Assembly: GCF_010560025.1 (NCBI RefSeq)
Contig: NZ_SAIY01000002.1
Span: 186,001 to 250,000, forward strand
Source of the DNA: Verrucosispora sioxanthis
GTDB taxonomy: Bacteria > Actinomycetota > Actinomycetes > Mycobacteriales > Micromonosporaceae
Length of the DNA stretch: 64,000 nt
Reading direction: 5' to 3'
Every line of letters starts with the position of its first letter. Position 1 is the first letter of the stretch. Below, in pieces: positions 49,805-58,975 of the stretch. Below the pieces are notes generated by a model that was not told where the DNA came from, searched no databases, and saw only the letters and a program-made list of their open reading frames with translations. Position numbers and translations under genes: made by a program.

Positions 49805-50712
49805 CAGAAGTAGCCCTCCCGCTTGCGGTCCTCCATCGCGGCCTCGCTGACCCGGTCGTCACCCCGGGTCGCGCCCCGCTCGGTGATCCGGGTCGCGGCG
49901 ACCTCGTCGATGACCTTCTCGACCGTGTCCGCGTCGGAACGCACCGCCGCCGTGCAGGAGGCGTCGCCGACCGTGCGGTACCGCACCCGGGCCTTGAACC
50001 GATCCTCACCGGCCCGCGCCGGCAGGAACTCGTTCACCGCGTAGAGCATCCCGTCCCGCTCGACCACCTCGCGGTCGTGCGCGTAGTAGATCGACGGCAA
50101 CTCGATCCGCTCCCGGGCGATGTAGTGCCACACGTCCAACTCGGTCCAGTTGGACAGCGGAAACACCCGGATCGACTCGCCCGGATGATGCCGACCGTTG
50201 TAGAGCGCCCACAGCTCCGGCCGCTGGTTCTTCGGATCCCACTGGCCGAACTCGTCCCGGAAGCTGAACATCCGTTCCTTCGCCCGAGCCTTCTCCTCGT
50301 CCCGCCGTGCCCCACCGAACAGGGCATTGAAACGGTGCTTCTCCACCGCCTCCAGCAGCACCGGCGTCTGGATCCGGTTACGCGTGCCGTCCGCCGGCTC
50401 CCGGACCAGACCGCTGGCCAGCGCCTCCGGCACACTGGCCACCACCAGCTGCAGGCCCAGCTCGGCGACCCGCCGGTCGCGGTAGTCGAGCACCTCCGGG
50501 AAGTTGTGACCCGTGTCGACGTGCATCACCGGGAACGGAATGTGACCCGGTGCGAACGCCTTCTGCGCCAGCCGGAGCATGACGATCGAGTCCTTGCCAC
50601 CGGAGAAGAGCAGCACCGGCCGCTCCAACTCGGCGACCACCTCGCGCATCACGAAGATGCTCTCCGCCTCCAGCGCGTCGAGATGGGTGACCTGGTAGGC
50701 AGCACTGGTCAT
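49804..50712 (-). CDS. cysD: Sulfate adenylyltransferase subunit 2
   Basis: 302 residues from ATG 50712 (MTSAAYQVTHLDALEAESIFVMREVVAE). The PP-loop ATP pyrophosphatase motif is LLFSGGKDSIVML (SGGKDS, residues about 37-42), followed by HVDTGHNFPEVLDYRD, the R-rich GGARRDEEKARAKERMFSFRDEFGQWDP block and FPLSNWTELDVWHYI. It forms the catalytic part of ATP sulfurylase with CysN. The gene heads the operon cysD-cysN. The 74-bp upstream region to cysQ shows no riboswitch that I can recognise. Confidence 0.96.
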   Translation of the reverse strand: MTSAAYQVTHLDALEAESIFVMREVVAELERPVLLFSGGKDSIVMLRLAQKAFAPGHIPFPVMHVDTGHNFPEVLDYRDRRVAELGLQLVVASVPEALASGLVREPADGTRNRIQTPVLLEAVEKHRFNALFGGARRDEEKARAKERMFSFRDEFGQWDPKNQRPELWALYNGRHHPGESIRVFPLSNWTELDVWHYIARERIELPSIYYAHDREVVERDGMLYAVNEFLPARAGEDRFKARVRYRTVGDASCTAAVRSDADTVEKVIDEVAATRITERGATRGDDRVSEAAMEDRKREGYF

Positions 50713-50786
50713 GACACCGGCTCGATTCGCTCGGTCATCCGCTTTCCAGACCTTTCCGGTCGGGGATGTCAGGAAGTAGCGACAGG

Positions 50787-51620
50787 CTACCCGCAATGCC
50801 GCTGCAACGCCGCAAGTAACCGGCTGGCGAGATCCTTGCGGCACACCAGCAGGTCCGGCAGGCGCGGATCCGCCTCGTTGTATTTCAGCGCAGAACCATC
50901 GATCCGGGAAGCGTGCAGTCCGGTGGCCGTCGCCACAGCCACCGGCGCCGCCGAATCCCACTCGTACTGCCCGCCGGCATGGATGTACGCGTCCACCTCA
51001 CCGGTGACCACCGCGGCGATCTTCGCCCCGGCCGAACCCATCGGCACCAGCTGCGCCCCAACCTCCTCGGCGAGATCGGTCAGGAACACCGGCGGCCGGC
51101 TGCGACTCGCCGCCAACCGCAACCGGCCCGCGCCACCCGCCGTCGCCGCCTCCGGCGTCATCGGCGGATAGGCCGGCGGCAGATCCGTACCCAGCACCCG
51201 GTGCTGCGCCGGCAGCCCTACCGCACCGGCGACCAGACCGTGCGAGGTGGCCGCGTTGCGCGCCCAGAGCGCGACATGCACCGCCCAGTCCGCGCGCCCC
51301 TCCTCGCTGAACTCCCGGGTGCCGTCCAACGGGTCGATGATCCAGACCCGGTCGGCGGTCAACCGCGACACCGCACCGGCGTTCACCTCGGCCGCCCACG
51401 CCAGCCGGGAACCCTCGTCCTCCTCGGAGAGCACCGCGTCACCCGGGCGCCACCTCGCCAGCTCGGTACGGATCAGGTCGTGCGAGACCTTGTCCCCCGC
51501 CGACTTCAACGCACCGGCATCGGCGAACCCCATCTCCGCCCGCAGGCCCAGCAACGCCTGCCCGGCCCGATCCGCCAGCCACCGCGCGAACGCCCCGTCG
51601 ATCATCGGTGGACCGCTCAT
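50787..51620 (-). CDS. cysQ: CysQ-type 3'(2'),5'-bisphosphate nucleotidase (inositol monophosphatase family)
   Basis: 277 residues from ATG 51620 (MSGPPMIDGAFARWLADRAG). The metal-binding motifs of the family are AVLSEEDEGS (Glu-Glu), WIIDPLDGTREF (DPLDGT) and the C-terminal GGQYEWDSAAPVAVA (WDxAAP). It would hydrolyse the nucleotide by-product of sulfate activation (PAP) or remove phosphate from a related bisphosphate. Placement directly upstream of cysD-cysN on the same strand supports the CysQ role in sulfur assimilation. Confidence 0.93.
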   Translation of the reverse strand: MSGPPMIDGAFARWLADRAGQALLGLRAEMGFADAGALKSAGDKVSHDLIRTELARWRPGDAVLSEEDEGSRLAWAAEVNAGAVSRLTADRVWIIDPLDGTREFSEEGRADWAVHVALWARNAATSHGLVAGAVGLPAQHRVLGTDLPPAYPPMTPEAATAGGAGRLRLAASRSRPPVFLTDLAEEVGAQLVPMGSAGAKIAAVVTGEVDAYIHAGGQYEWDSAAPVAVATATGLHASRIDGSALKYNEADPRLPDLLVCRKDLASRLLAALQRHCG

Positions 51621-51800
51621 GCTTCCGCTCCCGTCGCCACGATCCGCGTACGCCGAGCGGCCGGCCCCGCCCCGACCGCCGAACCCGCACACTACCGGGC
51701 CACCGGCGAACCCGACCGCCACAGTCCGCCCCCCGACGCGTGTGTCGAGGTCACCGGTCGAGCCGAGACGAAGGTCAAACGGGGCAGTTCGGAACCCGCA

Positions 51801-52391
51801 CTAGACGCCGTGGTAGAGGTTCTGGGTCGGCTCCACACCCCGACTGACCACGGACTCCACCACGTCCGCGGCCCGATCCACCAGGAAGTCCAACTCCTTG
51901 CGCTCCATCGTGCCGAAATCCGACAGCACATAGTCCGCCGGATCCTGCCGTCCCGGCGGTCGACCGATCCCGAACCGCACCCGCACGTAGTCCTTCGTGC
52001 CCAACGACTTCGACATCGACCGCAGGCCGTTGTGCCCGCCCTCGCCGCCGCCGCACTTGACCCGCACCTGGCCGTAGCCGATGTCCAGTTCGTCGTGCAC
52101 CGCGATCACCCGGCCCGGCGACACCTTGTAGAACTGCGCCAGGCCCACCACCGGCCCACCGGACAGATTCATGTAGGTCAGCGGCTTGGCCAGCACCAGC
52201 TTCGGCCCGCCCAACCCCAGCCGGCCCTCGGCGACCTCCGCCACCGCCCGCCGGTGCCGGCCGAACTTCGCACCCAACCGACCGGCCAGCAGGTCGGCGA
52301 CCATGAACCCGACGTTGTGCCGGTTGCCCGCGTACTCCCGGCCCGGGTTACCCAGGCCCACCACGAGCCACGGCCCGGTCTCGTCCGTCAC
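51801..52391 (-). CDS. pth: Peptidyl-tRNA hydrolase
   Basis: 196 residues from GTG 52391, chosen for the GGGAGGGG upstream and the normal family start ([16 protein letters not shown]). Motifs are [27 protein letters not shown] with the catalytic His in [49 protein letters not shown] and VRFGIGRP. It releases tRNA from peptides that drop off the ribosome. It follows rplY in an order conserved in actinobacteria, about 116 bp downstream. Confidence 0.96.
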   Translation of the reverse strand: MTDETGPWLVVGLGNPGREYAGNRHNVGFMVADLLAGRLGAKFGRHRRAVAEVAEGRLGLGGPKLVLAKPLTYMNLSGGPVVGLAQFYKVSPGRVIAVHDELDIGYGQVRVKCGGGEGGHNGLRSMSKSLGTKDYVRVRFGIGRPPGRQDPADYVLSDFGTMERKELDFLVDRAADVVESVVSRGVEPTQNLYHGV

Positions 52392-52507
52392 CGCCCGCCC
52401 CTCCCGCTCGTACCGGCGGTCAACCACCACCCGCGCCGCCGATCATCCGATACGGCGACAGGCGCCCCCGCAGAACCGGGGACGCCTGTCACAAAACTCT
52501 GCGCCTG

Positions 52508-53197
52508 TCAGGCCTCGGTACGACCCTCGGTGCCCGCCTCGCCCTCGGCGGCCGGCGCCTCGGCAGCACCCTCGGTGACCTCGCCGACCTCGGCCTCGGC
52601 CTCCTCGGTGGCCTCCTCGACCTCGGGCAGCGTCGACTCCAGCTGCTCGGCGGTCGGCGCGGCGGTGATCGAGGCGACCAGCATCTCGGGGTCGCCGGCC
52701 AGCTCCACACCCGCCGGCAACGACACGTCAGCGGCGGTGACCTGGGAACCCGCCTCGGCGCCCTCGATCGAAGCCTCCAGGTGATCCGGCACCTTCGTCG
52801 CGTCGGCGGTCACCGAGAGGGTGTCATGGTCGTGCACGATCAGCGTGTCGCGCGCGGCCTCACCCGTGAGCTGGACCGGCACGTCCACGGTGACCTTCTC
52901 ACCGCGACGCACCAGCAACAGGTCGACGTGCTCGAAGGTGTCCTTGATCGGGTCCCGCTGGATCGCCTTCGGCAGCGCCAGCGCCTGCGTGCCGTCGCTG
53001 ATGTCGAGCGCGAGGAGCTGGTTGGCCCCACCGTTACGGATGGCCGCCGCGAACTCGCGCGCCGGCAGCGCGATGTGCTTGGGCTTCTCGCCATGGCCGT
53101 ACAGCACGGCGGGCACCTTGCCGGCCCGGCGGGTACGACGGGCACCACCCTTGCCGAACTCGGTGCGGGGCTCGGCGCTGATCTTTACCTCGGACAC
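52508..53197 (-). CDS. rplY: 50S ribosomal protein L25 (long form)
   Basis: 229 residues from GTG 53197 (SEVKISAEPRTEFGKGGARRTRRAGKVPAVLYG), with AGGAG before it. Residues 1-95 form the 5S rRNA-binding L25 domain, ending FEHVDLLLVRRGEKV. The C-terminal TL5/Ctc-type beta domain (VDVPVQLTGEAARDTLIVHDHDTLSV, LEASIEGAEAGSQVTAADV) follows, and then a 40-residue acidic Glu/Ala tail. It sits between prs and pth in the conserved actinobacterial order. Confidence 0.95.
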   Translation of the reverse strand: MSEVKISAEPRTEFGKGGARRTRRAGKVPAVLYGHGEKPKHIALPAREFAAAIRNGGANQLLALDISDGTQALALPKAIQRDPIKDTFEHVDLLLVRRGEKVTVDVPVQLTGEAARDTLIVHDHDTLSVTADATKVPDHLEASIEGAEAGSQVTAADVSLPAGVELAGDPEMLVASITAAPTAEQLESTLPEVEEATEEAEAEVGEVTEGAAEAPAAEGEAGTEGRTEA

Positions 53198-53441
53198 GGG
53201 GAAACTCCTGATGCTTCGCTGCGGCAGCTTGTCGTCTGGCGGTGCTGGGCGGGGGGCTCGCAGGGGCTCATGCGTCAGAAGACTGCCCGGAGCACCGCGT
53301 CGATCACGGTGCCTCCGTGCGGCGCTTCTCAGCGGCCCGCAGGGCACCCTCGCCGTGGCAACCGGACCAGTCTACCCGAGCGATTTCCCGGGTTGACGGC
53401 AGTCCCCGTACCCGCCCAGCCGGCTCAGTCGTGAACCGCGC

Positions 53442-54422
53442 TCAGCTCAGCCCGCCGAAGAGAGTGGTCACCGAGCCGTCGTCGAAGACCTCGCGGATGG
53501 CCCGGGCCAGCAGCGGCGCGATCGACAGCACGGTGAGCTTGTCGAGCTGCTTCTCCGGCGGCAACGGAAGCGTGTTGGTCACCACGACCTCGCTGATCGG
53601 GCTGTTCTTCAACCGCTCCGTCGCCGGATCGGACAGCAACGCGTGGGTGGACGCCACGATCACGTCCGCCGCCCCCGACTCCTTCAGGATGTCCGCCGCC
53701 CGGCAGATCGTGCCACCCGTGTCGATCATGTCATCGACGATCAGGCAGACCCGACCCTCGACCTCACCGACCACCCGGTTCGCCACCACCTGGTTCGGCT
53801 TCATCGGATCCCGGGTCTTGTGGATGAACGCCAGCGGGCAACCACCCAGCCGGTCCGTCCACCGCTCGGCCACCCGCACCCGGCCCGAGTCCGGCGCGAC
53901 CACTGTCATCGGCCGGCCCGCGTACTTGCGCTCCACGTACTCGGCCAGGATGTCCATCGCGAAGAGGTGGTCCACCGGGCCGTCGAAGAAACCCTGGATC
54001 TGCGCCGTGTGCAGATCCACGGTGAGGATCCGGTTCGCCCCGGCGGTCTTCAGCAGGTCGGCGACCAACCGCGCGGAGATCGGCTCCCGGCCGCGGTGCT
54101 TCTTGTCCTGCCGGGAGTACGGATAGAACGGCAGGACGACCGTGATCCGCTTGGCCGAACCACGCTTCAGCGCGTCGACCATGATCAGGGTCTCCATGAC
54201 CCAGGTGTTCACTCCGTGCGTGACCGACTGCACCACGAAGGCGTCCGAACCACGTACCGAGTCCTTGAAGCGTACGAAGATCTCGCCGTTGGCGAACTCG
54301 TACGCGTCGGCCGGCGTCGGCGCGACGCCGAGCACCTCGCCGATCTCCTTGGCCAACTCCGGAAAACCACGTCCGGAGAAGAGCATCAGGCTCTTGCGGT
54401 TTTCGGCGACGATGCTGCCCAT
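53442..54422 (-). CDS. prs: Ribose-phosphate pyrophosphokinase
   Basis: 326 residues. Characteristic parts are LMLFSGRGFPELAKEIGEVLG, FANGEIFVRF, VLPFYPYSRQDKKHRGREPISARLVADLL (with the ATP-binding flexible loop), VDLHTAQIQGFFDGPVDHL and the PRPP signature VCLIVDDMIDTGGTI. It makes PRPP from ribose-5-phosphate and ATP for purine, pyrimidine, His and Trp synthesis, linking to the salvage genes in this window. It follows glmU by 63 bp. Confidence 0.97.
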   Translation of the reverse strand: MGSIVAENRKSLMLFSGRGFPELAKEIGEVLGVAPTPADAYEFANGEIFVRFKDSVRGSDAFVVQSVTHGVNTWVMETLIMVDALKRGSAKRITVVLPFYPYSRQDKKHRGREPISARLVADLLKTAGANRILTVDLHTAQIQGFFDGPVDHLFAMDILAEYVERKYAGRPMTVVAPDSGRVRVAERWTDRLGGCPLAFIHKTRDPMKPNQVVANRVVGEVEGRVCLIVDDMIDTGGTICRAADILKESGAADVIVASTHALLSDPATERLKNSPISEVVVTNTLPLPPEKQLDKLTVLSIAPLLARAIREVFDDGSVTTLFGGLS

Positions 54423-54485
54423 GGGCCCGTCTGCTCCCGTATTCGGTCGGCGGGTACCCGGCCTGCGGTGGTGGTCGGCCGGGGA

Positions 54486-56021
54486 CTATTCGGTTGCAGT
54501 ATCTCCCGGCTCCGGCGTACCGCCCACCGACTCGGCACCGCCGTGGATTGGCTCACCTTCGCTTGCCGACGACGGGACGGCCGGAACACCCTGCGTACCG
54601 CCCAGGGCACGCTCGGCCGCCTCGGCGGCGGCGGTACCGGCCCGACGCTTGAGCACCCAGCCCTCGATGTTGCGCTGCCGCGCCCGAGCCACACCCATCG
54701 CACCCGCCGGCACGTTCTCGATGATCACCGAACCGGCCGCGGTGTACGCCCCGTCACCCACCTCGACCGGCGCGACGAACATGTTGTCCGCGCCCGTCCG
54801 GGCATGGCTGCCGATCACCGTGCGGTGCTTGCGCACCCCGTCGTAGTTCACGAACACCGACGCCGCACCGATGTTGCTCTGCTCGCCGATCGTGGCGTCA
54901 CCCACGTACGTCAGGTGCGGCACCTTCGAGCCCGCGCCGATCTCCGAGTTCTTCACCTCGACGAACGTGCCGACCTTCGCCCGTTCCGCCAGCCGGGCGT
55001 CCGGCCGCAGGTACGCGTACGGCCCCACGCTGGCGCCCGGCCCCACCTCGGCGCCGACCGCGTGACTGCGCACCACCGTCGCGCCGGGCCCCACCACCGT
55101 GTCGATCAACGTCACGTCCGGCCCGATCACCGCGCCGGCGCCCACCACCGAGCCGCCCCGCAACTGGGTGTTCTGATCCACGACCGCGTCCCGGTCCAGG
55201 GCCACGGTCACGTCGATCCAGGTGGTCTCGGGGTCGAGCAGGCTGACGCCGGCCCGCATCCACCGCTCGTTGACCCGGTCACGCAGCAGCCGGCGCAACG
55301 CCGCCAGCTCCACCCGGTCGTTGCAGCCGAGCGTCTCGATGTGATCGACCGCCAGGTGCACCCCCACCGGCTCACCGGCGGAGACCAGCATCTTGAAGAC
55401 GTCGGTGAGGTACTCCTCGCCCTGGTCGTTGTCGGTCGACAGCTTGCCGAGCACGTCCCGCAGTCGAGCCGCGTCGAACGCGTAGATGCCGGCGTTGATC
55501 TCCCGAAGCGCCAGCTGGGCAGCGGTCGCGTCACGCTGCTCGACGATCTGTTCCAGCCGGCCCGCAGCATCCCGCACGATGCGTCCGAGCCCGGTCGGAT
55601 CCGGCACCTCCGCCGCGAGCACGGTCGCTGCGGCGCCCTCGCCCTCGTGCGCCGCCACCAGCTCACCGACCGTCTCCGGCCGCAGCAACGGCACGTCGCC
55701 GTTGAGCACCACCACCGTGCCGGTGACCTCCGGGGCGGCCTCCAGCGCGATCCGCACCGCGTGCCCGGTGCCGAGCTGTTCGGCCTGGTGAACCGCGGTG
55801 GCCTCGGGGGCGATCCCGGCGAGGCGGGCGCGAACCTGGTCGGCGCCGTGCCCCACCACCACCAGGGTGCGCGCCGCACCCAGCGGGTCGGCCGCGTTGA
55901 GGACGTGGCCCACAAGCGTCCGGCCGAGCAGCGGGTGCAGGACCTTGGGCAACGAGGACTTCATCCGCTTGCCCTCACCGGCGGCGAGCACGACGACGGT
56001 ACGGGTTTGGGGCTCGGGCAC
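54486..56021 (-). CDS. glmU: Bifunctional GlmU (acetyltransferase / uridylyltransferase)
   Basis: 511 residues from a GTG at 56021. The N-terminal pyrophosphorylase domain has VVLAAGEGKRMKSSLPKVLHPLLG, QLGTGHAVRIAL, VLNGDVPLL and EINAGIYAFDA. The C-terminal left-handed beta helix of hexapeptide repeats runs from about residue 255 to 460 (VVGAGAVIGPDVTLIDTVVGPGATVV, GAYTAAGSVIIENVPAGAMG) and includes the acetyl-CoA site, followed by a 50-residue disordered tail. It makes UDP-N-acetylglucosamine for the cell wall. It follows tRNA-Gln and is followed by prs. Confidence 0.97.
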   Translation of the reverse strand: MPEPQTRTVVVLAAGEGKRMKSSLPKVLHPLLGRTLVGHVLNAADPLGAARTLVVVGHGADQVRARLAGIAPEATAVHQAEQLGTGHAVRIALEAAPEVTGTVVVLNGDVPLLRPETVGELVAAHEGEGAAATVLAAEVPDPTGLGRIVRDAAGRLEQIVEQRDATAAQLALREINAGIYAFDAARLRDVLGKLSTDNDQGEEYLTDVFKMLVSAGEPVGVHLAVDHIETLGCNDRVELAALRRLLRDRVNERWMRAGVSLLDPETTWIDVTVALDRDAVVDQNTQLRGGSVVGAGAVIGPDVTLIDTVVGPGATVVRSHAVGAEVGPGASVGPYAYLRPDARLAERAKVGTFVEVKNSEIGAGSKVPHLTYVGDATIGEQSNIGAASVFVNYDGVRKHRTVIGSHARTGADNMFVAPVEVGDGAYTAAGSVIIENVPAGAMGVARARQRNIEGWVLKRRAGTAAAEAAERALGGTQGVPAVPSSASEGEPIHGGAESVGGTPEPGDTATE

Positions 56022-56122
56022 GACGTGGCTCCCGTCGGAACGCGGACAGTCTCGCGGCCATGCTAACCAGACAATCCGACCTGTTCGGCACGGGTACGAG
56101 GATCGGCAGTTGAGGGCGATTG

Positions 56123-56194
56123 CTGGGGTGCCTGGATTCGAACCAGGAGCTCAAGGCTCCAAAGGCCTGCGGGTTGCCGTTACCCCACACCCCA
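56123..56194 (-). tRNA. tRNA-Gln (anticodon UUG)
   Basis: The 72-nt cloverleaf on the minus strand has acceptor arms TGGGGTG / CACCCCA, a D arm GGGT-AACGGCA-ACCC, the anticodon loop CTTTGGA (anticodon TTG) on a stem AGGC/GCCT, and a T arm CCTGG-TTCGAAT-CCAGG. The discriminator base is G. CCA is not encoded (CAA follows). The first pair of the anticodon stem (C27-T43) is a mismatch. It precedes glmU by about 100 bp. Confidence 0.93.
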
Positions 56195-56220
56195 TTGACA
56201 TGTCAAGCTGACAGGTCACA

Positions 56221-57075
56221 TCAACCCACGCACGCGCGTTCAGCCGCGGACCGGAACAGCTCGGCGATCATACCCTCTATTCGCCAATAGAGTTCACGGC
56301 TACGCGGCACGTTGATCACTAGACAGCCTCGGTACTCGTCGCCAGTGTTCCGACGGACAGTGGCGGGTTTGTGCTTTTTCAGCGTCGCCCGGCGGAAGCG
56401 CTCGCGTGGTACGCCGAGCTTGACCGCCCACCACTCGGCCGCCGCGTCCGGATCGGCGGTCTCGTGAATGCTCACCCGGTAGGTCGGCACAGCGGGGTCG
56501 ACTCCGCAGACTTCGAGGAAGCGTAGGAAGAGAGCGAGCAGGCCAGGATCGCTGTTGACGAACTGCACGTGGTCATCGCGGCGCCACGGCTTGGACTTGG
56601 TGCCCTCGCACCAGTAGACCGCCGCACCGACGATGAGCAGATCACGCTCATCGAGCTGACCGACCATCTTGGCGGCGACCGCGTGCGCCTCAGCCCGAGC
56701 CTCGTCCCGCGCCCGGCGGTGGTCCGCCCACCGCGCGTCGGCCATCGTCTTCGAGTGGGCGCGCCGGCGCTCGCGTTCCTCCTCGGGGTCTCGCTTCAGT
56801 GGAATGTGCCGCACCCAGAGGTACGCCGTCGACCGGCTCACGCCGAGCCGTCGCGCGATCTCCGGCACCGCATGTCCCGTCGAGCGCAGCGCCACCGCCT
56901 CGGTGCGCAGGTCGTCCTTTGCTCGGGGGCGCCTGGTCCGTTCCGGCGCGGGGACGCCCCGTAGCAGCTCGTGGATCCGGTTCCGGCCGAGGCCCGTACG
57001 AGCGCGGATCTCGCGCACCGAGAGCTGCTCCTCGGTACGCAGCCGGCGCACCTCGGTGGCGTCGAAAGCGGTCAT
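56221..57075 (-). CDS. DNA-binding protein with two HTH motifs and a possible LAGLIDADG-like domain
   Basis: 284 residues from ATG 57075 (MTAFDATEVRRLRTEEQ). Two HTH elements are visible: EEQLSVREIRARTGLGRNRIHELL (residues about 15-38) and HAVPEIARRLGVSRSTAYLWVRHIPLKR (about 62-90). An Arg/Glu-rich helical linker follows, then a mixed alpha/beta domain: LLIVGAAVYWCEGTKSK, VQFVNSDPGLLALFLRFLEVCGV, YRVSIHETADPDAAAEWWAVKLGVPRERF and INVPRSRELYWRIEGMIAELF. The GAAVYWCEG segment resembles the G-x-x-x-x-EG core of LAGLIDADG proteins. It lies just upstream of tRNA-Gln on the same strand. It may derive from a homing nuclease or serve as a regulator; this is inference. Confidence 0.72.
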   Translation of the reverse strand: MTAFDATEVRRLRTEEQLSVREIRARTGLGRNRIHELLRGVPAPERTRRPRAKDDLRTEAVALRSTGHAVPEIARRLGVSRSTAYLWVRHIPLKRDPEEERERRRAHSKTMADARWADHRRARDEARAEAHAVAAKMVGQLDERDLLIVGAAVYWCEGTKSKPWRRDDHVQFVNSDPGLLALFLRFLEVCGVDPAVPTYRVSIHETADPDAAAEWWAVKLGVPRERFRRATLKKHKPATVRRNTGDEYRGCLVINVPRSRELYWRIEGMIAELFRSAAERACVG

Positions 57076-57157
57076 GCGGTGCAGGTTAGGACACGCGTAC
57101 GACAAGGCCGGCATCCATTCGCATCGCTGTCTGATGTGATCTACCGGGCCCTTAAGT

Positions 57158-57169
57158 TACGGTGACGTA
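57158..57169. promoter_or_regulatory. Palindromic operator candidate before the desaturase gene
   Basis: TACGGTGACGTA is an inverted repeat (TACG/CGTA) within GTTACGGTGACGTAGG, 40 bp before the desaturase start and next to CTTAAG. It may be bound by the TetR-type protein encoded downstream (58275-58958); no experimental link can be seen here. Confidence 0.45.
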
Positions 57170-57208
57170 GGCGTAGATTCGCGAACCGACCGTCCCCTGC
57201 GAGGTGCC

Positions 57209-58168
57209 ATGTCCGCCACCGTGCTCGACCCGCAACCGGCCACTCCCAAGCCACTCACCCAGGGCACCCAGTCACGCGGCATCCTGATCGCGCTCTGGTC
57301 CTTCGTGGTGATCCCGTTCGCAGCGCTGATCGCCGCCGTGCCGGTGGCCTGGGGTGGCTGGCTCAGCTGGGTCGACGTGGGCATCGCGGCCTTCTGGTAC
57401 GTACTGTCGGGCCTGGGCATCACGGTCGGCTACCACCGTTACTTCACCCACGGCTCGTTCAAGGCCAAGCGGTGGTTGCGCATCGCGATGGCCGCCTCGG
57501 GCTCACTCGCCGTGCAGGGCGAGATCATCCAGTGGGTGGCCGACCACCGGCGGCACCATGCCTTCTCCGACCTGGAGGGGGATCCGCACTCGCCTTGGCG
57601 GTTCGGCACCACGGTGCGAGGTCTGATCAAGGGACTGTTCCACGCGCACATGGGCTGGCTTTTCGGCCGCGAGCTGTCCAACCGGGAGCGCTTCGCGCCG
57701 GATCTGGTGGCCGACCGGGACATCCGGCGGATGGACCGGTTCTTCCCGGTGCTGGTGGTCGTCTCGGTGCTCGGACCGGCGGCGATGGGCTGGCTGTTGA
57801 CGTGGTCCTGGCAGGGGGCGTTGACCGCGCTGTTCTGGGCGGGACTGGTCCGCATCTCGCTGTTGCACCACGTCACCTGGTCGATCAACTCGGTGTGCCA
57901 CGTGTACGGGGAGCGGCCGTTCATGATGCGTCACGGCGACCGGGCGGCGAACTTCTGGCCCCTGGCGCTGCTGTCCTTCGGCGAGAGCTGGCACAACCTG
58001 CACCACGCCGATCCGACGAGTGCCCGGCACGGGGTGCTGCGGGGGCAGATCGACATCTCGGCCCGGGTGATCTGGCTGTTCGAAAAGGTCGGCGCGGCGT
58101 GGGACGTGCGCTGGCCGAAGCCGGAACGGATCGCGGCGAAGCTGGCCAAGCCGGCAGCTCCGCGGTAA
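57209..58168 (+). CDS. Acyl-CoA desaturase
   Basis: 319 residues. The membrane-bound desaturase signature is complete: HRYFTHGSFKAKRWLR (first His box near residues 76-81), VADHRRHHAFSDLEGDPHSPW (second) and ESWHNLHHADPTSARHG (third). Four membrane helices surround the boxes (ILIALWSFVVIPFAALIAAVPV, VDVGIAAFWYVLSGLGITVGYH, VLVVVSVLGPAAMGWLLTWSW, ALTALFWAGLVRISLL). It introduces a delta-9-type double bond in acyl-CoA chains using a di-iron centre. A TetR-family gene follows 106 bp downstream on the same strand. Confidence 0.95.
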   Translation: MSATVLDPQPATPKPLTQGTQSRGILIALWSFVVIPFAALIAAVPVAWGGWLSWVDVGIAAFWYVLSGLGITVGYHRYFTHGSFKAKRWLRIAMAASGSLAVQGEIIQWVADHRRHHAFSDLEGDPHSPWRFGTTVRGLIKGLFHAHMGWLFGRELSNRERFAPDLVADRDIRRMDRFFPVLVVVSVLGPAAMGWLLTWSWQGALTALFWAGLVRISLLHHVTWSINSVCHVYGERPFMMRHGDRAANFWPLALLSFGESWHNLHHADPTSARHGVLRGQIDISARVIWLFEKVGAAWDVRWPKPERIAAKLAKPAAPR

Positions 58169-58274
58169 CCGGGCGGCCAACCCGCAAGTTACCTGGCAGT
58201 ATGTTCGGGTGACCGGGCGGAAGACAGGCAGCATCCCACGACAGGGCGTCACCGAGCGCCAGCGAGGTGACGAG

Positions 58275-58958
58275 ATGGCCGAGACTCCCCACGAGGAGGG
58301 CGGCAAGCGACGTCGCGTGGTGCCGGCGCCGGGCAAGCCACCGGCCCGGGTACGCATGTCCGCCGCCCAGCGTCGCGAGCAGTTGATCTCGATCGGCCGA
58401 CAGATCTTCGCCGAGCGCGGTTTCGACGCCACCTCGATCGAGGAGGTCGCGTCGCGGGCGAAGGTTTCCAAGCCGGTGGTATACGAGCACTTCGGCGGCA
58501 AGGAGGGGCTCTACGCGGTGGTGGTGGACCGGGAGGTCCGGTCCCTGCTGGATCGGATCACCACGGCGCTGACCGCAGGCCATCCACGGGAGTTGCTGGA
58601 ACAGGCCGCCCTGGCGCTGCTCGGCTACATCGAGGAGGAGACCAGTGGGTTCCGGGTGCTGGTGCGGGAGTCGCCGGTGCTCTCGGCGACCGGCAACTTC
58701 AGCAGCGTGATGAACGACGTGGCCCACCAGGTGGAGCACATTCTCGGCGCGGAGTTCTCCAGTCGAGGTTATGACCCGAAGTTGGCCGAGTTGTACGCGC
58801 AGGCGCTGGTGGGCATGGTCGCGTTGACCGGCCGCTGGTGGTTGGAGGTGCGTAAGCCGCGTAAGGAGACGGTCGCCGCGCACCTGGTGAATCTTTCCTG
58901 GAACGGGTTGTCGCATCTGGAGGCCAAGCCGGGGCTGATCACGGCGGGCGGTCGCTGA
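58275..58958 (+). CDS. TetR-family regulator, probable desaturase regulator
   Basis: 227 residues from ATG 58275 (MAETPHEEGGKRRRVV), chosen because GAGGTGAC precedes it; a GTG at 58209 is an alternative. A basic 30-residue N-terminus precedes the HTH (QRREQLISIGRQIFAERGFDATSIEEVASRAKVSKPVVYEHFGGKEGLYAVVV). The ligand domain has SGFRVLVRESPVLSATGNFSSVMNDVAHQVEHIL and YAQALVGMVALTGRWWLEVRKP. This form, with a long basic N-terminus, is found beside fatty acid desaturase genes in actinobacteria. Likely an acyl-CoA-responsive regulator of the desaturase; this is inferred. Confidence 0.9.
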   Translation: MAETPHEEGGKRRRVVPAPGKPPARVRMSAAQRREQLISIGRQIFAERGFDATSIEEVASRAKVSKPVVYEHFGGKEGLYAVVVDREVRSLLDRITTALTAGHPRELLEQAALALLGYIEEETSGFRVLVRESPVLSATGNFSSVMNDVAHQVEHILGAEFSSRGYDPKLAELYAQALVGMVALTGRWWLEVRKPRKETVAAHLVNLSWNGLSHLEAKPGLITAGGR

Positions 58959-58975
58959 CCGGCCGGTGTACCGGG

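Noticed and set aside
50713..50786. SAM or other riboswitch before cysD
   Set aside because: Only 74 bp are available and no conserved stem pattern was recognised.
53643..56066. 807-codon open frame on the plus strand
   Set aside because: Antisense to prs and glmU, no recognisable protein.
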